Assembly (NCBI GenBank): GCA_903923905.1
Contig: CAIXZH010000047.1
Location: forward strand, 62,001-126,000
Direction of reading: 5' to 3'
DNA length: 64,000 nt
DNA from: an uncultured Bacteroidia bacterium
GTDB taxonomy: Bacteria > Bacteroidota > Bacteroidia > Bacteroidales > Prolixibacteraceae
Positions 35,290-43,480 of this stretch are shown piece by piece (the stretch's first letter is position 1; each line of letters starts with the position of its first letter). A program made the position numbers and the translations under genes. The notes below the pieces were generated by a model. That model saw only the letters and a program-made list of their open reading frames with translations. It was not told where the DNA came from and searched no databases.

Positions 35290-36873
35290 GTGATCATTAC
35301 CTATCTGTTAATCACGCTTATTGCAATGTTCGGCCACCTCGAAGATTTCCTGGGAACCTCTTTGCTGAGCAGGCCGCTGGTTCTTGGACCGTTGGTTGGA
35401 ATCGTCCTTGGAGATATGACCCAGGGGATAATCATCGGAGCAACGCTGGAACTGATCTTTATGGGAAATATAAAGGTTGGTGCTGCCATCCCGCCTGATG
35501 TAATCAGCGGTGGGGTACTTGGCACCGCCTTTGCGATCATGTCAGGTAAAGGTCCGGAAATTGCACTGGCGATTGCCGTCCCCGTATCCATTTTAGCAGA
35601 AATGGTCATCAGCGGACTGTTTGTTTTCCGTCCAATGTTCAACAGCCGGTTTAACCGATATGCAGAGGAGGGGAATTACCGGAAAATTGAATGGCTTCAT
35701 ATTGCCTCCGGACTACTCAAGCCATTGATGATGGGGCTCATTATCTTTCTTTCGCTTCAACTGGGCGCCGGTGTGATGAAATCGTTTCTCGATGCGATCC
35801 CGCCATGGGTACAGTCAGGATTACAGGTGGCAGGGAACATGCTTCCGGCAGTCGGATTTGCGCTACTAATGAATCTGATGTTCAACAGCAAGGTTGCCGC
35901 TTATTTCTTCCTGGGATTTATCCTGGCCAGTTATCTTAAACTTCCGATGATTGCCATTGGCGGACTGGGTGTGATCGCTGCGCTGATCATTACCGGAACC
36001 CAACAAAAAAATACAACGGCAGATGACATGGGTTTTGATGATATGCCTGAAGGAACTGAACACAGCACCAATTCGCTGATTTCGAAAAACGATCTGCGGA
36101 AGGTTTTCTTCCGCTCTTTGGCTCTGGAAGCGAACTTCAACTTTGAGACCTGGCAGAATACCGGTTTTGCATTTTCGATCATTCCGGTTCTCAAACGGTT
36201 ATATACCACAAAAATCACTATGGCCAGGGCGTTGAAAAGGCACCTGGCATTTTTTAATACGGCACCCCATGGTTCAACACTTATTTTAGGCATTGTTTCT
36301 GCAATGGAGGAACAGAGTTGTCAGCAGGAAGATTTTGATAAAGAATCGATCAACGGTGTAAAGCTCGGGTTGATGGGACCGTTGGCGGGTGTTTTTGATT
36401 CATTCTTCTGGGGTACCCTCAAAGTCATTGCTGCCGGTGTCGGTGTCTCACTGGCGTTAAAGGGGAGCATTCTTGGACCACTGCTTTTCCTGCTGATATT
36501 TAATATTCCCCATTTTCTGCTTCGGTATTACCTGACATTTATTGGTTACTCAGCCGGGAACAAATTTCTCCAGAACCTGGCCAAAAGCAATATCATGGAT
36601 AAGCTTACCAAAGGCGCCTCAATCCTTGGGTTAATGGTAGTCGGAGCTATGCCAGCCATGCTCATGCCGGTTAAAACGCCCTTAAATATTGGCTCGGCTG
36701 AATCGCAGGTCGCCGTTCAGAGTGTTCTGGATCAGCTAGTGCCAAACATGATCCCGCTGGCCCTTACCTTCCTGGTTTTCTATTTCGTAAAACGGAATGT
36801 AAAAACGACCTGGCTTTTGCTTGGAATCCTGGCCCTGGGATTTATTGGAAGCATTTTACACCTTATTTCTTAA
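35290..36873 (+). CDS. PTS mannose-family EIIC-EIID fusion permease
   Basis: 527 residues, where EIIC (about 260) and EIID (about 280) are normally separate proteins. The EIIC part has LVLGPLVGIVLGDMTQGIIIGATLELIFMG and IPPDVISGGVLGTAFA; after a polar linker near 245-265 the EIID part begins LISKNDLRKVFFRSLALEANFNFETWQNTGF, has FFNTAPHGSTLILGIVSAMEEQ, GPLAGVFDSFFWGTLK and C-terminal helices. The start at 35290 is GTG. It forms the sugar channel in the inner membrane. The fusion suggests a compact system and fixed stoichiometry. Confidence 0.9.
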   Translation: MIITYLLITLIAMFGHLEDFLGTSLLSRPLVLGPLVGIVLGDMTQGIIIGATLELIFMGNIKVGAAIPPDVISGGVLGTAFAIMSGKGPEIALAIAVPVSILAEMVISGLFVFRPMFNSRFNRYAEEGNYRKIEWLHIASGLLKPLMMGLIIFLSLQLGAGVMKSFLDAIPPWVQSGLQVAGNMLPAVGFALLMNLMFNSKVAAYFFLGFILASYLKLPMIAIGGLGVIAALIITGTQQKNTTADDMGFDDMPEGTEHSTNSLISKNDLRKVFFRSLALEANFNFETWQNTGFAFSIIPVLKRLYTTKITMARALKRHLAFFNTAPHGSTLILGIVSAMEEQSCQQEDFDKESINGVKLGLMGPLAGVFDSFFWGTLKVIAAGVGVSLALKGSILGPLLFLLIFNIPHFLLRYYLTFIGYSAGNKFLQNLAKSNIMDKLTKGASILGLMVVGAMPAMLMPVKTPLNIGSAESQVAVQSVLDQLVPNMIPLALTFLVFYFVKRNVKTTWLLLGILALGFIGSILHLIS

Positions 36874-36876
36874 ACC

Positions 36877-38607
36877 ATGGATGGCAAAAACATGATAAAA
36901 GGAACCGGAGTCTCACCGGGCATTTCGATCGGGATAGCACACATTCTGAAGAAAGACGATGACGGCCTTTCCGGAATTATCATCCAAACCAATGAAGCCA
37001 GGGAGCTGGAAATCGAAAAATTCAATCAGGCAGTTGTTTCGGCAATCAGGGAAGTTGAAACAATCCGATTGAATACGAGCTTTGATCTGAAGCCGGAAGA
37101 TATGGATATTCTTGATACCCAGATTGAATTCCTGGGGGATCCCCAAATAGCGGAAGATGTCCACGAGAAAATCAGGAACCATTTCAGATCAGCTCATGAT
37201 GCTGTCATCGAAGTTATTGATGCCGCTGTTGAGATGTTCCGGAATATGGATGATAAATATTTAAGTGCACGTGCGGCAGATCTCCGGGATATCGGGAACC
37301 GCATTTTAAGGAACCTGAATACCGGCAGAGCATCATTTGGTCCGGATTTTGGCGAAAATACGATTCTGATCGCCGAAGATCTGGCTCCTTCTGATACCAT
37401 AACCCTCGATACCACCAGAGTGGTAGGCTTCGCCACCCGGCTTGGCGGCCGGACTTCCCATACAGCCATCATTGCAAAGGCAAAGGGGATCCCGGCCGTC
37501 GTAGCCTGTGGTTCTGAACTTTTGAATATTCGGATTGGTGAGACCGTTATCCTTGATGGCACAACCGGAGAATTAATTATAAACCCCGGGTCAGAGATAA
37601 TGGGTGTTTATAAAGCCAAACAGGTGAATATTTTGAATGAAAAGGCTTTATTAAGATCACTTAAAGACCTGCCTGCCGTCACCACCGATGGCCACCGGTT
37701 TAAGCTGTATGCCAATATTTCGAATGCAGCAGAGCTGGAACAGGTCTTTGAAAACGGGGGTGAAGGGGTTGGACTTTTGCGGACTGAAATGCTTTTCATG
37801 GGCAGGGACTCCTTCCCTTCTGAAGAGGAGCAATTCAATTTTTATAAACAGGTAGCCATAAAATCCAAAAACAGACCGGTGATCATCCGGACTCTCGATA
37901 TTGGCGGTGACAAACAACTCCCCTATTTCGGAATCCCACCGGAAAACAACCCTTTTATGGGTTACCGTGCGATCCGGATCTGTCTGGATCAACAGGAGAT
38001 CTTCTTCACACAACTCAGGGCGATATTAAGGGCAAGCGTTTTTGGGAATTTGAAGATCATGTTTCCGATGATTTCAAATCTATCCGAGGTTAAACAGGCA
38101 AAGGAGTGCGTAAACGAAGTAAAACTGGAATTGAAAAATGCAGGTATTGACTTTGATCGTTCAATCGAACTGGGCATTATGATTGAAATACCAAGTGCTG
38201 CTCTGATTGCCGATATCCTGGCCAGGGAGGTTGATTTTTTCAGTATTGGCACCAACGATTTATGCCAGTATACGCTTGCGGTTGACCGGATGAATGGTAA
38301 AGTTTCAGCGTTATACACCCATTTTAATCCGGGTGTTCTGCGGTTAATCAGTTACGTGATCGAACAGGCGCATAAACAAAACAAGCCAGTCGGCCTCTGC
38401 GGAGAGATGGCCTCAGACCCACTGGCTGCTTTATTATTAATGGGTATGGGGCTGGATGAATTTTCAATGAGCCCAAGGTCCATTCCATCCATTAAAAATA
38501 TCCTGGTTAAAAACAGCCTTGCCAAAGCCAGGGAGGTATTCAAAACGGTAATGGAGATGGACGATCCGGAAACTATAATCAATTATTTGGAGGAGGTTAT
38601 CATATGA
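36877..38607 (+). CDS. ptsI: PTS enzyme I (phosphoenolpyruvate-protein phosphotransferase)
   Basis: 576 residues, full length. The start (DGKNMIKGTGVSPGISIGIAHIL) is typical; GGRTSHTAIIAKAKGIPAVV holds the phosphorylated His near 195; the PEP-binding barrel has EGVGLLRTEMLFMGRDSFPSEEEQ, RTLDIGGDKQLPYF, NPFMGYRAIR, FFSIGTNDLCQYTLAVDR and GLCGEMASDP with the catalytic Cys. It begins 3 bp after the permease gene and overlaps HPr by 4 bp. Having EI inside the same operon as its permease means the set may work on its own. Confidence 0.95.
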   Translation: MDGKNMIKGTGVSPGISIGIAHILKKDDDGLSGIIIQTNEARELEIEKFNQAVVSAIREVETIRLNTSFDLKPEDMDILDTQIEFLGDPQIAEDVHEKIRNHFRSAHDAVIEVIDAAVEMFRNMDDKYLSARAADLRDIGNRILRNLNTGRASFGPDFGENTILIAEDLAPSDTITLDTTRVVGFATRLGGRTSHTAIIAKAKGIPAVVACGSELLNIRIGETVILDGTTGELIINPGSEIMGVYKAKQVNILNEKALLRSLKDLPAVTTDGHRFKLYANISNAAELEQVFENGGEGVGLLRTEMLFMGRDSFPSEEEQFNFYKQVAIKSKNRPVIIRTLDIGGDKQLPYFGIPPENNPFMGYRAIRICLDQQEIFFTQLRAILRASVFGNLKIMFPMISNLSEVKQAKECVNEVKLELKNAGIDFDRSIELGIMIEIPSAALIADILAREVDFFSIGTNDLCQYTLAVDRMNGKVSALYTHFNPGVLRLISYVIEQAHKQNKPVGLCGEMASDPLAALLLMGMGLDEFSMSPRSIPSIKNILVKNSLAKAREVFKTVMEMDDPETIINYLEEVII

Positions 38608-38870
38608 TTTCAAAGGACTATACCATACTTTCGCCGCAAGGGATTCACGCCAGGCCTGCCACAGCTCTTTTAAAACTTACAAGACATTTCAAATCAACCA
38701 TTTGCCTCCAAAAAGATGAGAGGCTGGTACCCCTCAGAAGTATGCTGAATATCCTGGCCCTGGCCATCCAATGCGGGGATACAATATCTGTAATCATTGA
38801 TGGTGAGGACGAATCGGAGGCAGCTCTTTCCATCGATAACTTTTTCAATGATTTACTTAAGCATCAATAG
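38604..38870 (+). CDS. ptsH: PTS phosphocarrier protein HPr
   Basis: 88 residues. SPQGIHARPATALL has the phosphorylated His15, and Ser46 (PLRSMLNILAL) is in the place of the regulatory serine that HPr kinase modifies in Gram-positive and some other bacteria. No HPr kinase is in this window. It follows EI by ATGA overlap. The order EI then HPr at the 3' end of the permease genes is the reverse of the usual ptsH-ptsI. Confidence 0.92.
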   Translation: MISKDYTILSPQGIHARPATALLKLTRHFKSTICLQKDERLVPLRSMLNILALAIQCGDTISVIIDGEDESEAALSIDNFFNDLLKHQ

Positions 38871-39116
38871 GGAAGATTTAAAAAATCCGATTGGAGCCAT
38901 TGGCACGATTCATTTTGTAATAATGGAATATAATTCTCGTCATAAAAACAGTCTCGAAAACAGTGTGCCTTTGGTGCGGAATATTAAAGATGAATCGAAC
39001 CGACGGTTCTCCGGATTACTTTTTTTCAGTTTCAACGGATTAAAATCCGGTTTTCAATGCCGGTCTAGGCAACGCCTATAAATCAATTATTTATCAGGTT
39101 CAAAAAAATAAAAATT

Positions 39117-39875
39117 ATGAAAATTACAATTACCAAAAACGAGCAGGAATTTGATACAGGGGCTGCCTGGCGCATCATCGCCCAGATGCTTGAGAAGCCA
39201 ACAGCAGTTATTGGCCTTTCGACGGGCCAGACAACGATGGGAATGCACGCCCTCGTCTCAAGGATATTCGCTCAGTATCCGTTTGATGTATCCCGGATTA
39301 CACTTTTCAATGTCGACGAGCTTACCAATCTGCCGCGGGAATATGCCGGAAGTTGCTACACCATGATTTTAAATCAGTTGGCAGGTCCGCTGGGAATACC
39401 TGAGGCGAATTTCATCATGCCTCCTACCCTCTCTGACGATTTTGAGGCTGAATGCCGGTTGTTTGAGCAACGGCTTGCGGAACGAGGCGGAGCAGACCTG
39501 CAGATGCTAGGGATTGGTGCCAATGGTCATATTGGGATTAACCAGCCCGGGACTCCCTTCGAAAGTGAAACCTGGGTTTCGCCCATGGATCCCGATTTCG
39601 AAGCCCGTGTACGCCGTGAAACACACGTTCCGCCTGAAACGGTTTTGGGCGGATTAACACGCGGAATAAAAAATATCATGCACACCAGGAAGCTGATTCT
39701 TATCGCCAAGGGAGTCCACAAAGCAGAAATTATCGAACAGGCAATCTTGGGACCGGTAACAACAGACATTCCGGCATCCATTGTTCAGCTCCATCCAAAC
39801 TGTGAAATTCTCCTTGACGCTGAGGCTGCCTCACAGATTATTGGCAAGATTGCTTTAATCAATACTAACCACTGA
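39117..39875 (+). CDS. NagB-family glucosamine-6-phosphate deaminase-like protein
   Basis: 252 residues. NagB/6-phosphogluconolactonase fold: VIGLSTGQTTMGMHALV, ITLFNVDELTNL (Asp-Glu acting as general base in NagB), and LGIGANGHIGINQPGTPF with the active-site His. The active-site Glu after FN in NagB (Glu148 in E. coli) is Gln here (INQPG), and the preceding Asp141 position is Asn, as in some Bacillus enzymes. NagB converts glucosamine-6-phosphate to fructose-6-phosphate and ammonia; the Gln change leaves room for a different amino-sugar phosphate. It is 246 bp behind HPr in the same direction and fits the use of an imported phosphorylated amino sugar. Confidence 0.82.
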   Translation: MKITITKNEQEFDTGAAWRIIAQMLEKPTAVIGLSTGQTTMGMHALVSRIFAQYPFDVSRITLFNVDELTNLPREYAGSCYTMILNQLAGPLGIPEANFIMPPTLSDDFEAECRLFEQRLAERGGADLQMLGIGANGHIGINQPGTPFESETWVSPMDPDFEARVRRETHVPPETVLGGLTRGIKNIMHTRKLILIAKGVHKAEIIEQAILGPVTTDIPASIVQLHPNCEILLDAEAASQIIGKIALINTNH

Positions 39876-40287
39876 TATCCAATGTCTTATGAAGGAATCT
39901 TAAGTTCACCTTAATCTAAAAATACGGTGACGGAAAATCGCGAAAATGCAAATTAAAATGACGATAAGTTTCAGAATAAACATCGCCATATCCCTGAATT
40001 TATGATTATTTGACATCCGTAAATGGCCGGGGGACTTTCTCGCCTGGAAAGTTCCGGTATTTGCCAATCTGATTTTTCCTGATTTTTTAGCGATCATTTT
40101 TAAAATTCTTATCTGTTACAAGATTATAGCCTGACTGAACTTTAGTAATCAATTATCATTCTTTTTTTGAACTTTTAGAGCACTTTCAAGGTTTATGGAT
40201 TATTAACATCTTGATAACACTGCCCAAATGTGATATGGTGGTTAATTGATTAATTTCGCTTTGTGTTTAAATACTCTATTTTTTGAT
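39876..40287. other. Intergenic region
   Basis: No gene is supported. An imperfect hairpin (GGGACTTTC and GAAAGTTCC) lies near 40030-40056, and AT-rich sequence with a near -7 box TAATTTCG occurs at 40251-40258 before the small membrane-protein gene. Confidence 0.35.
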
Positions 40288-40602
40288 TTGAAAGAACGTA
40301 AGAATCATATTATCTACTCCTGGGTACTTCTTCTCTTTTTTGTTGCGGGTCAGGTTATTCTGTATTCCCATCATCATGGAGCAGAAACAGCGGTATTCAA
40401 AACAGAGCATCAATTCTCAGGCAAGAGCGTATCTGAAAAATGTGGACTCTGTGATGCCATGCGCTTTAACAGCATGGAAATCAATCAGCCAGTTTTCTTT
40501 GACCATGTTTTGACATTTAATTTCTACTTCATAAATCATACGGTCAATTTTGGCAGTGTTTCTCTGATCTCGTCAGCTGGCCGCTCCCCTCCACTTTCAT
40601 AG
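40288..40602 (+). CDS. Small His/Cys-containing membrane-anchored protein, metal-related hypothetical
   Basis: About 104 residues if read from the TTG at 40288 (MKERKNHIIYSWVLLLFFVAG); no ATG is available in frame. One hydrophobic segment is followed by YSHHHGAE and CGLCDAMRFN, a His cluster and a CXXC pair of the kind found in short proteins that precede metal or heme TonB receptors in Bacteroidota. The TonB receptor starts 70 bp downstream, so a shared role in metal handling is likely. I do not recognise a named family. Start choice is uncertain. Confidence 0.6.
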   Translation: MKERKNHIIYSWVLLLFFVAGQVILYSHHHGAETAVFKTEHQFSGKSVSEKCGLCDAMRFNSMEINQPVFFDHVLTFNFYFINHTVNFGSVSLISSAGRSPPLS

Positions 40603-40637
40603 TTTTTTCCTCCCGGTTTCTTCTGTTTATTTCCTTC

Positions 40638-40651
40638 TGCCCCATCGGGCA
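40638..40651 (+). terminator. Short hairpin before the TonB receptor gene
   Basis: TGCCC-CATC-GGGCA followed by TTATTTTCTTTT, 21 bp before the receptor start. It could be an attenuator between the small protein and the receptor. Only 5 bp of stem, so weak. Confidence 0.3.
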
Positions 40652-40672
40652 TTATTTTCTTTTAAAATTACT

Positions 40673-43195
40673 ATGAAATTAAAGCTATTCTATTGTTTTG
40701 TATTCCTGTCTGTAAATATATCTGCATTTTCAATTGGTACCATCAGAAAAGACCTTGTTGAAGATCAAATTGCAGGGAATTTAACCGGCATCGTCACCGA
40801 TAAGGCCGACGGAAAACCAATACCCGGAGTATTGATCTCAATTCCTGATCTTAAAACGGGAACCGTTACAGATATTGACGGGAAATATACCATAAACCGA
40901 ATACCTAAGGGGAAATATTTGGTGCAAATCAGCTATTTGGGCTATACAACATTGAACCAGACATTTAACGGAGCAAAAACAACGGTCCTGGATGTTCAGC
41001 TGATCTCCGCTTCAATTGAGACAGGGGAGGTAATAATTACAGGAGTAAGTAAAGCGACCGAAATCAGGAGAAACCCTATCCCAATGGTAGCAATTAGTAA
41101 AACCTTTATTGAAGAACATTCCGCATCAGGTAATGTGATTGATGAAATTGCTAATTTACCAGGAATAAGCGCAGTTACTACAGGGCCGAATATTTCCAAA
41201 CCTTTTATCCGGGGGTTAGGTTACAACCGGGTGATTACCTTACAGGATGGGATTCGCCAGGAAGGTCAGCAATGGGGGGATGAACATGGAATTGAAGTGG
41301 ATCAGAATTCCATCGACCGGGTTGAAATCATCAAAGGGCCGGCCAGTTTAACGTTTGGTTCAGATGCCATAGGAGGGGTGGTTAACCTTATTTCTCCAAA
41401 TCCGGTGCCCGAAGGACAAACATTGGGTTCATTTACGACTATTTATGGAACAAATAATGGCTTACTGAATGAATCACTCCGGCTTCAGGGAAATCAGAAC
41501 GGTGTGGTTTGGGGGACTGTTTTATCTGGCAAAGAGGCAAAAGATTATCAAAATCATCACGATGGGCGGGTCTATGCGACCAACTTTCAGGAAAGGGATG
41601 CAAGGGTGATGATTGGTTTGAACAAAACATGGGGATACTCCTATTTAAATGCCTCGGTTTTTGATGACCTTCAGGCGATTCCGGATGGGAGTCGTGATTC
41701 GTTCCGGCGGTTTACCAAACAAATCACCGATGCGGATGCTTATCGTCCGGAAGTTCCAGGCTCAGAACTTAATTCTTACGGAATTCCAACCTTACACCAA
41801 CATGTCCAGCTATACCGTATTTACGACAACAGCAGTTTTAGCCTTGGAACCGGGAATCTGATTGTGAACCTTGGGTATCAGTTTAGCCATCGAAAGGAGT
41901 TCACACATCCGACAGAATCGGACATTCCAGGCTTAAACCTGCAACTGCAAACTTATACCTATGATTTTAAGTATAATTTCAATTTAGCAAAGGATTATGA
42001 AACTACTTTTGGAGTAAATGGGATGTACCAGCTTAACTCTTTAGGTTACAGCACTGATTTTCCTATACCAGCTTATCATCAGTTTGACATAGGCCCTTTT
42101 TTCGTTATTAAAAAAACCTTTGGAAAATTTGAACTTTCGGCCGGGGCAAGATATGATATCCGTTCTTTTAACGGAAAGGCAGCTTATGTGGATACTACCA
42201 TTGTGTATTTTCCAACCCTTTATTCCGAAACTAATCCAACTTCAACTCCAAATGTCATACGTCAGTTTGGGGCTTTGAATAAAACCTTTTCGGGCACCTC
42301 AGGTGGTCTTGGAGTTACCTACCTTTTTTCTAACCAATTTCTGGTCAAAGGAAATATTGCACGGGGATTCAGAGCTCCGAGCATTGCCGAATTATCTGCC
42401 AACGGCCCCGATCCGGGTTCTAAAATCTACCATATTGGAAATAGCAGTTTTAAACCTGAGTTTAGTATGCAGGAAGATATTGGTGTTTCCCTCAATCTGC
42501 CGACGATCTCTTTAAACATTGACCTTTTCAATAATAATATTCAGCATTATATCTATCAGCAACAAGTATTGAATCCGGATGGCACTCCTCAACGTGTGGC
42601 CGCTTTCCCTCTTTATGACGTGTTTACATATACTCAAAGTAAGGCCCGGATAAACGGAGGCGAGATCGGTGTTGATATTCACCCGGTATCCTGGCTTCAT
42701 TTTGAAAATGAAGCCTCCCTGACCTATGGCACCAATCTGGAAAACGGTAGTCATCTAGCTGACAGCCTTAAATACTTGCCATTTATACCACCCTTACACA
42801 CCCATTCGGAGATACGCGCATCGCTCAATAAAGGATTTGGAGCTATCCGGAAAGTCTATGGTTTTTTGGGGTTTGACCATTTTGGTGAGCAAAACAGGTT
42901 CTTTTCGGCTTATGGAACAGAAACACGAACAACCGGATACAATTTATTAAGTGCAGGCTTTGGCGGCAACCTGGTAAATACCGCCGGAACAACTATTTTG
43001 AAACTGTTTTTAGAAGGAACTAACCTGGCCAATATAAATTATCAGTCGAATATGAGCAGACTCAAATATTTTGACAACCCGGTTGTTCCGGCTGGTGTAA
43101 AACCAGGCATTTTCAACATGGGTCGCAATATAAGTTTTAAGATTGTTGTTCCTTTCGATTTTTCTCAACATCACAAATCCGTTCCGGAAGCGTAA
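40673..43195 (+). CDS. TonB-dependent receptor with carboxypeptidase-regulatory-like domain, metal-type
   Basis: 840 residues. Signal peptide (1-19), carboxypeptidase-regulatory-like domain at about 36-120 (GIVTDKADGKPIPGVLISIPD, GKYLVQISYLGY), plug at about 145-255 (GNVIDEIANLPGISAV, NISKPFIRGLGYNRVITLQDGIRQEGQQWGDEHG, GPASLTFGSDAIGGVVNLIS) and a 22-strand-type barrel ending KIVVPFDF before a short tail. The plug segments resemble ZnuD/CirA-type receptors, and His-rich loops occur (YQNHHDGR, TLHQHVQ). With the His/Cys-rich small protein upstream, uptake of zinc, copper or a metal chelate is the best guess. Confidence 0.86.
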   Translation: MKLKLFYCFVFLSVNISAFSIGTIRKDLVEDQIAGNLTGIVTDKADGKPIPGVLISIPDLKTGTVTDIDGKYTINRIPKGKYLVQISYLGYTTLNQTFNGAKTTVLDVQLISASIETGEVIITGVSKATEIRRNPIPMVAISKTFIEEHSASGNVIDEIANLPGISAVTTGPNISKPFIRGLGYNRVITLQDGIRQEGQQWGDEHGIEVDQNSIDRVEIIKGPASLTFGSDAIGGVVNLISPNPVPEGQTLGSFTTIYGTNNGLLNESLRLQGNQNGVVWGTVLSGKEAKDYQNHHDGRVYATNFQERDARVMIGLNKTWGYSYLNASVFDDLQAIPDGSRDSFRRFTKQITDADAYRPEVPGSELNSYGIPTLHQHVQLYRIYDNSSFSLGTGNLIVNLGYQFSHRKEFTHPTESDIPGLNLQLQTYTYDFKYNFNLAKDYETTFGVNGMYQLNSLGYSTDFPIPAYHQFDIGPFFVIKKTFGKFELSAGARYDIRSFNGKAAYVDTTIVYFPTLYSETNPTSTPNVIRQFGALNKTFSGTSGGLGVTYLFSNQFLVKGNIARGFRAPSIAELSANGPDPGSKIYHIGNSSFKPEFSMQEDIGVSLNLPTISLNIDLFNNNIQHYIYQQQVLNPDGTPQRVAAFPLYDVFTYTQSKARINGGEIGVDIHPVSWLHFENEASLTYGTNLENGSHLADSLKYLPFIPPLHTHSEIRASLNKGFGAIRKVYGFLGFDHFGEQNRFFSAYGTETRTTGYNLLSAGFGGNLVNTAGTTILKLFLEGTNLANINYQSNMSRLKYFDNPVVPAGVKPGIFNMGRNISFKIVVPFDFSQHHKSVPEA

Positions 43196-43455
43196 AATTT
43201 TGCAGGCTGCATATTAGTTTTGGTAATCCAGTTGAATAATATTGCATCAGGCAGCTGGCCACAGGCGAAAAATCCACAGCGGAGGTTTACTTTTTCATAT
43301 ATTGGTAGCGAAAAATGATATTCAAATATTGGTGTTCATGCTAATTGCAAGTAGCCATCAGCCAGTTGCAAAATCTGAACATGGGAAAAGGTTTCTAGTC
43401 ATATTTTTCTGCTTATTTCATCGCATTTCTCTGCATATCCTGCTTCGAAAGTCAT

Positions 43456-43463
43456 TAGATTTG
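43456..43463 (+). promoter_or_regulatory. Candidate -7 box of priA
   Basis: TAGATTTG, a perfect TAnnTTTG, 17 bp before the priA start at 43481. This supports that start. The remaining intergenic region 43196-43455 holds no supported gene. Confidence 0.5.
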
Positions 43464-43480
43464 CAGATATTTAATTTAAT

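Noticed and set aside
38900-38917. TTGGCACG followed by TTTTG resembles a sigma-54 promoter before the NagB-like gene
   Set aside because: The -24 GG and -12 GC elements must be 10 bp apart; at that distance there is TT, not GC.
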